Part shown: piece by piece, positions 27,957 through 36,487 of the stretch
Layout of the letters: every line of letters starts with the position of its first letter
Numbering within the stretch: position 1 is the first letter of the stretch
NCBI RefSeq assembly: GCF_040719375.1
Contig: NZ_JBFDTP010000001.1
Span: 496,001-560,000, forward strand
DNA: 64,000 bases
Direction: 5' to 3'
Origin: Clostridium sp. AN503
GTDB taxonomy: Bacteria; Bacillota; Clostridia; Lachnospirales; Lachnospiraceae
Notes under the pieces: model-generated
Database searches by the model: none
Told to the model about the DNA's origin: nothing
Seen by the model: the letters and a program-made list of their open reading frames with translations, nothing else
Translations under genes and position numbers: made by a program

Positions 27957-28111
27957 TCCCGCTCACTCCACATCCCCAGCTTTCTTCCTCCCCGCTCACG
28001 CCACATCCGTAGCTACTTCCTCCCCGCTCACGCCACATCCGTAGCTACTTCCTCCTGACTCATGCCACATACGTAGCTACTTCCTCCCCGCTCACTCCAC
28101 ATACGTAGCTG
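27957..28111. repeat. Tandem repeat, 32-bp unit, about 4.8 copies
   Basis: The unit starts CCCCGCTCACGCCACAT and continues CCGTAGCTACTTCCT. The first copy is divergent and one base longer. There are no unique spacers between copies, which rules out CRISPR. The array directly abuts the palindrome at 28112-28371. Confidence 0.85.
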
Positions 28112-28371
28112 GAGTTTCCGCATTTTGCGGCGGCGGCAGTCCGGCGGCAGAACCGCGGGGTTTTTGTGACTTTGCAGACCATTAGGAGATGTTAGTATCC
28201 GGGATTTTCTGTTCTGACAGGAGAAGGGGTTGTTTGAGCGAAGCGAGTTGCCCCTTCTCCTGGCAGGCCTTTAAGAAAATTCCGGATACTTACATCTCCT
28301 TATGGTCGAAACCGGAACAAAAACCTGCGGTTCTGCCGCCGGACTGCCGCCGCCGCAAAATGCGGAAACTC
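28112..28371. repeat. 260-bp near-perfect palindrome between yabP and yabQ (MITE-like)
   Basis: The outer ~45 bases of each end (GAGTTTCCGCATTTTGC, GCGGCGGCAGTCCGGC, GGCAGAACCGC) are exact inverted copies. The inner arms AGGAGATGT, AGTATCCGG, ATTTTCT and CAGGAGAAGGGG also match their complements. The centre (about 28230-28250) is an unpaired stretch of 21 bases containing GAGCGAAGCGAG. No transposase and no clear target duplication are visible. A partial terminus occurs at 18601-18629. It could be a miniature inverted-repeat element or a very long RNA hairpin inside the yabP-yabQ transcript. Confidence 0.8.
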
Positions 28372-28377
28372 TGATAT

Positions 28378-28662
28378 TTATTTAAAGAGCCGACTAAACA
28401 CCGACTGCCCCGCCTTCCTGTAAGCCTCATTGGAAGAATAAGTCAGGCTGTCCAAACTCCCCTCCACATCCACTTCCCCCTTTTCCACCGTCAGACGGCT
28501 CACGTGCAGTTCTTTTCCCTTGAGGGTCAAAAGCCCCATATCCGTGTCCATGACCACCTGCCCCTCATCAAAAGACACCACCTCGCGCACCCCGGTCAGG
28601 CTGACTGCAGAACGGTTCTGCATCAGGCATGAGTGGGGGCGGATTCCTGTTTTTTCTTCCAT
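28378..28662 (-). CDS. yabP: Sporulation protein YabP
   Basis: YabP is a YabP/YqfC-family protein made in the mother cell and needed for spore cortex or coat assembly. The 94-residue protein contains RSAVSLTGVREVVSFDEGQ, DMGLLTLKGKELHV and GEVDVEGSLDSLTY, matching the family. AGGAGG lies nine bases before the ATG. A sigma-E-like promoter is present at 28698-28727. The 260-bp palindrome starts six bases after its stop codon. Confidence 0.88.
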   Translation of the reverse strand: MEEKTGIRPHSCLMQNRSAVSLTGVREVVSFDEGQVVMDTDMGLLTLKGKELHVSRLTVEKGEVDVEGSLDSLTYSSNEAYRKAGQSVFSRLFK

Positions 28663-28697
28663 GCAAAAAGACCTCCTGCTATACGAACACCTGGTTC

Positions 28698-28727
28698 AGT
28701 ATATGAGAAGGTCTTTCAGTTTATGAT
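28698..28727 (-). promoter_or_regulatory. Sigma-E-like promoter of yabP
   Basis: ATCATAAA (28720-28727) and CATATACT (28698-28705) are 14 bases apart on the minus strand, the arrangement of mother-cell sigma-E promoters. yabP is sigma-E dependent in Bacillus subtilis. Confidence 0.5.
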
Positions 28728-28735
28728 ATGATCCC

Positions 28736-28975
28736 TCAGAGATAGCGGTACAGCTCTTTGGCGTCGTCCTTTTTGACTGTCTCCTGGACGTCTAAGACCT
28801 CCACCTTGACGGAGCTTGTCCCGAACTGGATCTCTATGATATCCCCCGCCTTTACGTTGACCGATGCCTTGGCGGGACGGTCATTAACCAGCACACGCCC
28901 TGCGTCGCAGGCTTCATTGGCTACGGTCCTGCGCTTGATCAGACGGGATACCTTTAAATACTTATCTAATCTCAT
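28736..28975 (-). CDS. rqcP: S4-domain ribosome-quality-control protein RqcP (YabO, Hsp15-like)
   Basis: RqcP binds obstructed 50S subunits together with RqcH and supports alanine tailing. The 79-residue protein is essentially one S4 RNA-binding domain: MRLDKYLKVSRLIKRRTVAN, then AGRVLVNDRPAKAS and VKAGDIIEI. It starts five bases after the HU gene in the same direction, so the two are probably cotranscribed from the HU promoter. This pairing is common in clostridia. Confidence 0.88.
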   Translation of the reverse strand: MRLDKYLKVSRLIKRRTVANEACDAGRVLVNDRPAKASVNVKAGDIIEIQFGTSSVKVEVLDVQETVKKDDAKELYRYL

Positions 28976-28980
28976 AAAAA

Positions 28981-29256
28981 TTAGTCGTTTACCATATCCT
29001 TCAGAGCTTTACCAGCTTTGAACTTCGGGGTCTTGCAGGCTGCGATGTTCATGCTCTCGCCGGTCTTCGGGTTTCTGCCCTCTCTTGCTGCTCTCTCAGA
29101 TACCTCAAAAGTACCAAAACCAACAAGCTGGATTTTGTCGCCTTTCTTCAGTGCATCGGATACTACATCCGTAAATGCCTTTACTGCTGCCTCTGCATCC
29201 TTCTTGGACAGCCCTGCCTGCTCAGCAACTGCTGCAACTAATTCTGTCTTGTTCAT
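28981..29256 (-). CDS. hup: DNA-binding protein HU
   Basis: HU is a nucleoid protein that bends DNA. The 91-residue sequence is canonical: [33 protein letters not shown] [19 protein letters not shown], then RNPKTGE in the beta arm. The ATG at 29256 has AGGAGG eight bases upstream. An ATG two codons earlier would be too close to it. A strong promoter lies at 29326-29354. Confidence 0.97.
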   Translation of the reverse strand: MNKTELVAAVAEQAGLSKKDAEAAVKAFTDVVSDALKKGDKIQLVGFGTFEVSERAAREGRNPKTGESMNIAACKTPKFKAGKALKDMVND

Positions 29257-29325
29257 TATCATTTCCTCCTACAATGGTCTATAGCACCTGTCAGGTAACT
29301 ATTCATAAATTCATGTACTCTATCA

Positions 29326-29354
29326 TTTATATCCGTTTTACTACACTTTGTCAA
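29326..29354 (-). promoter_or_regulatory. Sigma-A promoter of the HU-rqcP operon
   Basis: TTGACA (29349-29354) and TATAAA (29326-29331) are 17 bases apart on the minus strand. The -35 box overlaps the last codon of mazG. Confidence 0.8.
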
Positions 29355-29731
29355 GGTTTTTTGGCTTTTTCCTGCTTTTTAATGGCCCGCCATAAAGCAA
29401 GGCTTTCCTCGGGTGTTTCAGCCACCGCATCCCCGAATACATGGGGATGTCTGCGGATCATTTTCTCACATACACCGTCCACCACATCATGGATGGTAAA
29501 ATATCCCAGCTCCTCTGCGATCCGGCTGTGGATCATCACCTGGTACAGCACATCCCCCAGCTCCTCGCAAAGATTCTCCATGTCGTGGTTGTCGATAGCC
29601 TGTAATACCTCCCCGCTCTCCTCCAAAAGATATGGTTTCAAACTCTCAAAGGTCTGCTCCCTGTCCCACGGGCAGCCATGCTCCGAGCGAAGCTCCGCCA
29701 CCACTTCCTTCAGTTCTTCAAATGAATGCAT
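29351..29731 (-). CDS. mazG: MazG nucleotide pyrophosphohydrolase
   Basis: MazG hydrolyses NTPs to NMP and pyrophosphate. This is the short single-domain form (126 residues): CPWDREQTFESLKPYLLEE, then the metal-binding EESGEVLQAI and EELGDVLYQVMIHSRIAEE. The ATG at 29731 has AGGAGG seven bases upstream. The frame is open further upstream, but that part overlaps the end of the neighbouring GlgX-like gene. It ends inside the HU promoter. Confidence 0.9.
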   Translation of the reverse strand: MHSFEELKEVVAELRSEHGCPWDREQTFESLKPYLLEESGEVLQAIDNHDMENLCEELGDVLYQVMIHSRIAEELGYFTIHDVVDGVCEKMIRRHPHVFGDAVAETPEESLALWRAIKKQEKAKKP

Positions 29732-29747
29732 CCTTCTCCCTCCTGGC

Positions 29748-31627
29748 TCACACACGCTCTGCCGCTCCGACGAATACCACAATGGAGCGCGAAGGCACCA
29801 TATACTTCTTCTGATTCTCCAGCCCCAGTTCTTCTCCCGCTCTGTAATATCCGTTTGCCGCGCTGTCACTGGTATCAAAAGCCAGCTTCCATTTCCGGCC
29901 CTTCGGCAGGTTAGGCAGCGCAAACTCATGGGGTTCCCAGTGCATGTTGTAGGTCACAAAAAAGTAATCGTCCGGAGTCCCGTCCGTCCGTTTTGCATAC
30001 TCTCCACAGTAAAGAATGCCGATCTGGCGGCGGAAATTCTCAAATTCCGGTCTCCAGGCATTGACCCCATGATAGGAAACATCCGGGTGCCCGCAGGCCA
30101 GATAGTCCATGATCCGGGGTTCCTTCTCCATGTGGAATACCGGGTGGGCCTTTCGAAACCCGATCACATATTTTACAAATTCATACAGATCGCCATGGCT
30201 CTTTAGCTGGTTCCAGTTGAGCCAGGAGGTCTCGTTGTCCTGGCAGTAAGCGTTGTTGTTGCCGCCCTGGGAGTTGCCGAACTCGTCACCCGCCAAGAGC
30301 AGAGGGGTTCCCTGGCTTAAAAATACCATCAGCACTGCATTGCGGAGCTGCTTTTTCTAAGCTCCAGCAGTTTTTTCTTCCGCACCGGACCTTCCGCGCC
30401 ACAGTTCCAGGAATAATTGTAATCACTGCCGTCCCGGTTGCCTTCCCCGTTGGCCTCATTGTGCTTCTGCTCATAAGATACCATATCCATCATGGTAAAC
30501 CCGTTGGTCCCGGCAATGAAATTGAGCACGCCCCACCTGTCCGGGTTCCTGCGGCTGCGGTACACCAGATTGTTCATCTGCTCCTCGTCGCCCTTGAGCG
30601 CCCTCCGCATATCGATCTGGAAGCCGTCGTTATACTCGCCCAAATGCTTCTGTCCTGCCGCACCCACCGGCGCTCCTTCCCAGGAGGACGCCCACAGTTT
30701 GGTATCCGTCAGATAGGCATCCTGGGCCATCATCCACACCTGCGCCCCGCCGGTCAGATGTACGCCGTCCACGTGGAATTCCCGGACCCAGAACCGCACC
30801 ACATCAAGCACAAAGGAAGGAGGCTCCTTCCCGGTAAAATAAAGCTCTGCCACCAGCTCGATCCCCGCCCTGTGCAGTGCCTTCACCAGCTTTTTAAATT
30901 CGATGGCCGGGTCTTTGCCCTTCCCCGCATAGGATGCCTTGGGAGCGAAATAATATGCATCCGCATATCCCCAGTAGTTGATCTTCCCGGTTGGCTCGGT
31001 CTGCCCATAGGGATTGCCGTCTATCTGTTCCGGCATCATCACCTCCTGGAATTCCGCCGTCGGCAGAAGCTCCAGCGTAGTGATCCCCAGCTCCTTAAAG
31101 TAGGGGATCTTCTCTGCGATCCCTGCAAAGGTGCCGCGTCCCTCCACTCCGGATGACACATGTTTTGTCAGCCCCCTCACATGGGCGCGGTAGACAATAC
31201 AGTCTTCATAAGGAATATGAAGGGGCCTGTCCCCCTCCCAGTCAAACGGCTTTTGTCCGATGGGGACTGTGGGAAGAATATGCGCCTGCTCCAGCCTTCC
31301 CCACTGCTCCCTGCCACGGTAAGCGCGGCCGCAGGGGTCTGCAAACCGCACTCCGTCCGCCTCAAATGCGTATTCGAATGCGTCCAGGCCTTCCCCTTTC
31401 AGGGTCATCTCCCACACGTCGCCGATCCTGCCCTCCGGCGGAAACGGGATCCTGGCCGCTGCCTTCCGGTCTCCCTTCCTCCGGGAATGCGCCGCCTCCG
31501 GGTGAAAAAGGAGCAGGCTGCATTCATCTGCAGCCGCTGCCACGGAGATATGGATCCCCCCTTCTATTCTCGTAAGTCCCATGGAATACACCCTGTCATC
31601 ACTGCTGTCTACCTTATACTGTCCCAT
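29748..31627 (-). pseudogene. GlgX-like GH13 protein, broken by a one-base frameshift
   Basis: The first 432 codons (31627-30329) run up to [11 protein letters not shown] and then read SSSAMQC and stop. The following frame (from about 30350 to 29748) continues as a family member would: [26 protein letters not shown]. One extra A in the A5 run complementary to 30352-30356 restores a single protein of about 628 residues. The domains are a CBM48-like N-terminus and a glycogen-debranching-type barrel. The usual nucleophile motif (GFRFD-like) reads VDGVHLTGG, so the catalytic Asp is missing even in the restored protein. This suggests a noncatalytic GH13 relative. Sequence error in the homopolymer cannot be excluded. 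Confidence 0.75.
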
Positions 31628-31665
31628 CCTTCGCCTACCTCTTTCTTTATCAACGCCAGTTGCTT

Positions 31666-32421
31666 TTATTCCAGGTCCAGTTCTACCGGACAGTGGTCGG
31701 AGCCAAAGATCTCCGTGTGGATCGCAGCCCCCTTAAGCCTGTCCTTCAGGCTCTCCGAGACGCAGAAATAATCAATACGCCACCCTGCATTTTTCTCCCT
31801 CGCTTTGAAACGGTAGGACCACCAGGAATAAACGCCTTCCAGATCCGGATTGAAATAGCGCCAGGTGTCGATAAAGCCCGCCTCCAAAAGCGCCGTGAAC
31901 TTGTCCCGTTCCTGGTCGGTAAAGCCCGCGTTGTTCCGGTTAGTCTTCGGGTTCTTCAAGTCAATCTCCTTGTGCGCCACATTTAAGTCGCCGCAGAAGA
32001 TTACCGGCTTTTTCTCTTCCAGCCCTTTTAAATAGGCGCGCCACGCGTCCTCCCACTCCATACGGTATGGGAGCCGCGCCAGCTCGTTCTGGGAGTTTGG
32101 CGTATAGCACGTAATTACATAATATTCCGGAAATTCCGCAGTTATGACCCGGCCTTCCTTATCGTGTTCCTCAATGCCAAGCCCGTAGGTGACGGAAATC
32201 GGCTCCTCTTTTGTAAACAGGGCCGTGCCGGAATATCCCTTCTTTTCAGCATAATTCCAGTACTGGTGATAACCGGTCAGGTCCAGATCGATCTGCCCCT
32301 CCTGGAGCTTTGTCTCCTGCAGACAGAAAATATCTGCGTCCAGCTCATGGAAAATATCTAAAAATCCCTTCCCTACAACAGCACGCAGCCCGTTGACATT
32401 CCAGGATACCATCTTAGTCAT
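31666..32421 (-). CDS. exoA: Exodeoxyribonuclease III / AP endonuclease
   Basis: The 251-residue enzyme cuts DNA at abasic sites and removes 3' blocking groups in base excision repair. Family motifs are complete: [54 protein letters not shown] split over the active site, [10 protein letters not shown] and the final [10 protein letters not shown]. It overlaps the upstream nucleotidyltransferase gene by eight bases, so the two are translationally linked. Confidence 0.95.
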   Translation of the reverse strand: MTKMVSWNVNGLRAVVGKGFLDIFHELDADIFCLQETKLQEGQIDLDLTGYHQYWNYAEKKGYSGTALFTKEEPISVTYGLGIEEHDKEGRVITAEFPEYYVITCYTPNSQNELARLPYRMEWEDAWRAYLKGLEEKKPVIFCGDLNVAHKEIDLKNPKTNRNNAGFTDQERDKFTALLEAGFIDTWRYFNPDLEGVYSWWSYRFKAREKNAGWRIDYFCVSESLKDRLKGAAIHTEIFGSDHCPVELDLE

Positions 32422-33337
32422 ATAATCTCTCCTTATACACGCCGTCGGCGATAAGCCTGCGGATGGACGCCACCACAGCCTCCTTGTCCTCCTTGTAGGT
32501 AACGCCGAACCACTTATCGCGCGTCTCCAGTACTCTTACCGTCGCCTTGCCGCTCTTGATCAGCTTATCGATGATCTTCGGAAGCAGATATTCCGCTTTC
32601 ACATCGCCATCCTTGATATTGTCTAAAAACTCCGGAAAGCCCCGCTCCAGCTCCTCCAAAAATGCCGGCGGAAGCCCCCACATGTTCATGGACACATGCT
32701 GCTGCGGGTCCACGAGCACCGGATTGCCCTGCTCGTCAGCTGCGTACAGGCCATTGCCCTTCCACTCGATATCATAGGTCTCCGTCACATCCATTAAGGT
32801 GCCGTCCGGGTTCACCACACACACGCCGCGGGTCACCGCGCCGTTCTCGCTTAAAGTATTCTCCAGGATAAAGCCGCCCATGCACATATCATACACGCCG
32901 GACTCCGTGTCCATCTCATTCACCATATAGTCATGGATCTTCCGAAAGCCCTCTTTGCCGTAATAATCGTCTGCATTGATCACCAGGAACGGCTCATGCA
33001 CCATGCCTTTGATGGTCAGGACCGCCTGTCCGGTACCCCATGGCTTTTTGCGGCCCTCCGGCACACTGTAGCCCTCCGGCAGCGCGGAAAGCTCCTGGAA
33101 TGCATATTCCACATGGGCCACCTTCTCGATCCGGTTGCCGATGATCTCCCGGAAATCCTTTTCTAAGTCCTTGCGGATAATGAAAATGATCTTGTTAAAT
33201 CCTGCCTCTAACGCGTCATGGATCGAATAGTCCATGATGATCTCACCTCCAGGGCCTATCGGCGCCAGCTGCTTGATCCCGCCTCCAAAACGGCTGCCGA
33301 TCCCGGCTGCCATGATCACTAATGTGGTATCTTTCAT
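32414..33337 (-). CDS. Sugar nucleotidyltransferase family protein
   Basis: The 307-residue protein has a nucleotidyltransferase (Rossmann-like) fold of the NTP_transferase type: [21 protein letters not shown] is the nucleotide-binding start, followed by [14 protein letters not shown] and [14 protein letters not shown] with the metal-binding DD. The end ([19 protein letters not shown]) matches the usual C-terminus. The sugar is not known; relatives act on hexose or polyol phosphates, often with a kinase gene nearby, which is absent here. The ATG at 33337 has GGGG nine bases upstream. An earlier ATG at 33358 is less likely. Confidence 0.8.
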   Translation of the reverse strand: MKDTTLVIMAAGIGSRFGGGIKQLAPIGPGGEIIMDYSIHDALEAGFNKIIFIIRKDLEKDFREIIGNRIEKVAHVEYAFQELSALPEGYSVPEGRKKPWGTGQAVLTIKGMVHEPFLVINADDYYGKEGFRKIHDYMVNEMDTESGVYDMCMGGFILENTLSENGAVTRGVCVVNPDGTLMDVTETYDIEWKGNGLYAADEQGNPVLVDPQQHVSMNMWGLPPAFLEELERGFPEFLDNIKDGDVKAEYLLPKIIDKLIKSGKATVRVLETRDKWFGVTYKEDKEAVVASIRRLIADGVYKERLYD

Positions 33338-33393
33338 TTTATTGTTCCCCTTCGTCATTTCTTTTGTCGGACAATCTGCCGACAGCTATCTAA

Positions 33394-33422
33394 AATATAA
33401 CACAATATCGGTCAAAAGGCAA
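33394..33422 (-). promoter_or_regulatory. Promoter of nucleotidyltransferase-exoA, with operator-like palindrome
   Basis: TTGCCT (33417-33422) and TATATT (33394-33399) are 17 bases apart on the minus strand. An overlapping alternative (TTGACC-N17-TAGATA) exists. Just downstream, TGTCGG and CCGACA (33366-33385) form an inverted repeat around eight bases, suitable for a repressor. Confidence 0.5.
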
Positions 33423-33489
33423 TTTCACGTTTCTTCATTTTGCAGCCGCGCACAGGTTTTCCATCCGGACGCCAGGACAGTAATTTCAC

Positions 33490-33530
33490 AAAAAAGACAA
33501 TATCTCAGATCTTTCCAGCCTGAGATATTG
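33490..33530 (-). terminator. Terminator of the aminoethylphosphonate operon
   Basis: CAATATCTCAG pairs perfectly with CTGAGATATTG around an 11-base loop. On the minus strand TC and six T follow. It lies 35 bases after phnX. Confidence 0.85.
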
Positions 33531-33564
33531 CCCCGCATTATGATACCTCTTTATTCATGTCTTT

Positions 33565-34341
33565 TTAGCAGTCCAGCCCAACCAGTTTCAGCACTCCCCG
33601 TATATCCGCGATCACATGATCTGCGCCGGCTTCCCGGTAGCGCGCCTCGACCTCCCTGGCTTTTTCTTCCCGCTCTGCGTCGGTAAGCGTCTCCCATTCC
33701 GCCTTAGAAAGCCCCATCTCGGAGCTTCCCTCCAGGATGCCCACTGCCGTCACGCCTGCGCTCTTTGCCTCCAGGATATCGGAAACTGTATCCCCCACCT
33801 TCATCACCGCCTTGACGGAGGAGATCCCCAGGGCCTCCATATTGCGGAATATCATGTAAGGGTACGGACGCCCCATATGGCCCGTAGAATCCGGGGTAAA
33901 CATACAGTCGGGCGCATATCCTGCCTTTTTTGCCTCCCTGGTGACGATCGCCATCATCTCGTCGGTGTATCCCGTGGTGGAACCGATCCTGATCCCCGCG
34001 GCCCGAAGGCGCTCCACCGTCTCCAGCACGTAATCCTTCGGCTCTGCAAAACGGTCCAGCACCTTTAAGAGCTTACCGATAAACAAATCATGCATGACGT
34101 CCACATCCCGGTCCTCCGGTTCCCGGCCATAAACATGTACAAACTCATTATGAAGCCGCTCCATTCCCAACATGGTCTTAATGTGGTCCCATTTCAGCAT
34201 TCCCATAGGTTTTCTGGTCTCCTCCATGGTCGGTTCCAGCCCATACTCCCGGAAAACCTCTATAAATGTCTGGACCGGCGCAAAACAACCATAGTCCACC
34301 GTCGTACCCGCCCAGTCAAAGATCACTGCTTCCCATCTCAT
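33565..34341 (-). CDS. phnX: Phosphonoacetaldehyde hydrolase
   Basis: PhnX breaks the C-P bond of phosphonoacetaldehyde to acetaldehyde and phosphate. It is a HAD-family enzyme of 258 residues with the nucleophile motif FDWAGTTVD, the cap-domain Lys that forms the Schiff base in MGMLKWDHIK, GSTTGYTDEMM as motif II and VMKVGDTVSDILEAKSAG as motif III/IV. It starts three bases after phnW and ends the operon. Together they convert 2-aminoethylphosphonate to usable phosphate, nitrogen and carbon. Confidence 0.95.
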   Translation of the reverse strand: MRWEAVIFDWAGTTVDYGCFAPVQTFIEVFREYGLEPTMEETRKPMGMLKWDHIKTMLGMERLHNEFVHVYGREPEDRDVDVMHDLFIGKLLKVLDRFAEPKDYVLETVERLRAAGIRIGSTTGYTDEMMAIVTREAKKAGYAPDCMFTPDSTGHMGRPYPYMIFRNMEALGISSVKAVMKVGDTVSDILEAKSAGVTAVGILEGSSEMGLSKAEWETLTDAEREEKAREVEARYREAGADHVIADIRGVLKLVGLDC

Positions 34342-34344
34342 AAC

Positions 34345-35445
34345 TCAAATCTCCTCCCTTTCCCTTAAAAAATCAGTAAGTATCCTGCAAAGCTTCTCCA
34401 TATCTTCCGGATAGATCTCTCCGATATTCCCCACCCGGAAGGTCTCTGCATCCGTCACCTTACCCGGATAGATCGCGTATCCCCGCTCCTTGATATAGTC
34501 ATACATCTCCTGGAAACTGTAATTCTTCTGCTCCGGATAGAAAAATGTGGTGATGATCGGTCCCTGATACATTTCCCCTACATAGGGCCGGAAGCCCAGC
34601 TTTTTTAAACCGTCGATCAGGATCCGGTTATTTTTCACATACCGGTCATGCCGCGCCGGGATACCGCCCTCTGCTAAAAGCTCCCGGATCGCCTGGGCAA
34701 AAGCCAGGACCACGTGGGTCGGGGAGGTATAGCGCCATTTTCCGTCTGCTTCCATACACTTCCACTGGTCATACAGATCCAGGGACAGGCTTCTGGCCCT
34801 GCCGCGGCATGCCTCCAGCGCATCCCTCCTGCAAATGATGAAAGAAAATCCCGGCACGCCCTGGATACACTTGTTGGCACTGCTGATGATAAAATCAATG
34901 CCCCACTCTCCAACCGGGATCTCCATGCCGCCGAAGCTTGACATGGCGTCCACGATCATGGTCCGGCCTGCGGCTTTTACCACCCGGCTCACAGACTCTA
35001 TATCATTTAAAATGCCGGAAGTAGTCTCACTGTGCACCATGGAAACATGGGTGATCTGCGGGTTCTCCTCCAGGATCCGGGCAACCGTACCTGCGTCCGG
35101 GATCTGGTCGTACTCTGTCTCATACACCATCTGGCTGATCCCTGCATGGGCGGCAATCTCCCCCATGCGCAGCCCATAGGAACCGTTGGCTGCGATCAAA
35201 AGGCAGCCATCCTCCGGCACAGCGCTGGTCAGGACAGACTCCACACCGAAGGTCCCGCTGCCCTGCATCAAAACGACCGTGTATTCCTTTTCATCTGCAC
35301 CGGCCAGCTCCAGAAGATTTTTCCGTATCCACTGGGTGATCTGTTTGTAGTCGTCATCCCATGTGCAGTGATCCACCAGCATCTCTTTTTTTACGGTCTC
35401 CGTGGTAGTCAGGGGACCAGGGGTAAGTAATTTATATTGTACCAT
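34345..35445 (-). CDS. phnW: 2-aminoethylphosphonate:pyruvate aminotransferase
   Basis: This PLP enzyme moves the amino group of 2-aminoethylphosphonate to pyruvate, giving phosphonoacetaldehyde and alanine. The 366-residue protein starts LLTPGPLTTTETVKKEM and has the PLP-lysine in SSANKCIQGVPGFSF, VDAMSSFGGMEIP and TSPTHVVLAFAQA. The ATG at 35445 has GGAG seven bases upstream. The frame is open for 23 more codons, but that part overlaps the end of the binding-protein gene and is Lys/Arg-rich without family similarity. Confidence 0.93.
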   Translation of the reverse strand: MVQYKLLTPGPLTTTETVKKEMLVDHCTWDDDYKQITQWIRKNLLELAGADEKEYTVVLMQGSGTFGVESVLTSAVPEDGCLLIAANGSYGLRMGEIAAHAGISQMVYETEYDQIPDAGTVARILEENPQITHVSMVHSETTSGILNDIESVSRVVKAAGRTMIVDAMSSFGGMEIPVGEWGIDFIISSANKCIQGVPGFSFIICRRDALEACRGRARSLSLDLYDQWKCMEADGKWRYTSPTHVVLAFAQAIRELLAEGGIPARHDRYVKNNRILIDGLKKLGFRPYVGEMYQGPIITTFFYPEQKNYSFQEMYDYIKERGYAIYPGKVTDAETFRVGNIGEIYPEDMEKLCRILTDFLREREEI

Positions 35446-35497
35446 GTTTTTTCTCCGTTTCTCTTTCTTGTCTTGATTTCTTTTACCCGGTTTTCGT

Positions 35498-36487
35498 TTA
35501 CCGTGCCTTTGCATTCTCGGAAATCTGCTGATGCTTCTCTAAAAGCTGTACCGTCAGCTTTTCAGGGAATATCATCGGATAAGCTGATTGATCGGCGGAA
35601 TCGCCGCTCTCGCCCTCATAGACCGGAAGAGGATAGGTCTTTAGTAAATCTTCCCTGCCGTTCTTTATGATACATTCCGCCATCTCCATCGCCAGCGGAT
35701 TTGTCTTATCCCCTTTTTCCACCACAGCCACGGATTCTGTCAAAGAGAAATTACCCTCTGTTGGGTCTGCATAGTCCACAGGAAGTCCGTCCGCCTTGTC
35801 CGCCACCGCCTGATGTCGCAGTCCGAAACCAACCGCCACTTCCCCTGCCCGGACCATTTTTAAGGGCGCGGAGCCGGAGCTTTCAATATGGTCTCCTGCA
35901 TTTTTATAAATGCCGGCCAGGACTTCTTCTGCCCCATCCTCTCCATATTCACTTACCAGCGCCTGCATCAGCAGCCACGCCGTGGAGGAGCTTTTTATAT
36001 CCGTCACGGATACATTGCCGGCGTATACCGGGTCAGACAAGTCCTTGATGCATGTTGGCATGGGCAGTCCATCATCTTTGAGCACCTCCGTGTTGACGAT
36101 GACCGCTCCCTCCTGCGCCGTGATCGGCGTATAGAATGCCGGGTACTCTGCCAGCGGTTTTGTCTCAAAGGACAGGTTTCTGAACATGTTGTTGGTCTCC
36201 TGGGCGCTGTCTAAGTAGAACGAGCTCATGGTAACCATATCCGCCTCGATATCGGTCCCTTCCGCCAGAAGCTTGCCGCCCAGCTCCGAGGTCCCAAAGG
36301 ACTGAAGGATGTATTTTCCCTCGTAGCCGTTGCCGTCCAGGGCTTTTTTCATGGCATTGATCGCCTCGTCGTCCGCATTCGTGTAGATCACGACCTCCTG
36401 CTCCTTTTTCCCGCAGCCGGTCAGGGCTGTCATGGCAAGCAGCGCACAGGCCATGCCTGCTGCCGCAATTCTTATAAAAGTTTTCAT
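35498..36487 (-). CDS. phnS: ABC-transporter binding lipoprotein, 2-aminoethylphosphonate type
   Basis: The 329-residue protein has a lipoprotein signal ending LTGC (lipobox, Cys about residue 25), then the family 1 extracellular binding fold: EVVIYTNADDEAINAMKKAL and GSAPLKMVRAGEVAVGFGLRHQ. The family includes iron, thiamine and aminoethylphosphonate binders. The substrate is inferred from its operon with phnW and phnX. It overlaps the permease stop codon by four bases (ATGA). Confidence 0.85.
   Translation of the reverse strand: MKTFIRIAAAGMACALLAMTALTGCGKKEQEVVIYTNADDEAINAMKKALDGNGYEGKYILQSFGTSELGGKLLAEGTDIEADMVTMSSFYLDSAQETNNMFRNLSFETKPLAEYPAFYTPITAQEGAVIVNTEVLKDDGLPMPTCIKDLSDPVYAGNVSVTDIKSSSTAWLLMQALVSEYGEDGAEEVLAGIYKNAGDHIESSGSAPLKMVRAGEVAVGFGLRHQAVADKADGLPVDYADPTEGNFSLTESVAVVEKGDKTNPLAMEMAECIIKNGREDLLKTYPLPVYEGESGDSADQSAYPMIFPEKLTVQLLEKHQQISENAKAR

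Noticed and set aside
27957..28111. Possible CRISPR array
   Set aside because: The 32-bp units are directly contiguous with no unique spacers, and no cas genes are nearby.
28189..28374. Small plus-strand frame in the 260-bp palindrome
   Set aside because: It arises from the inverted repeat and has no ribosome-binding site or recognisable protein pattern.
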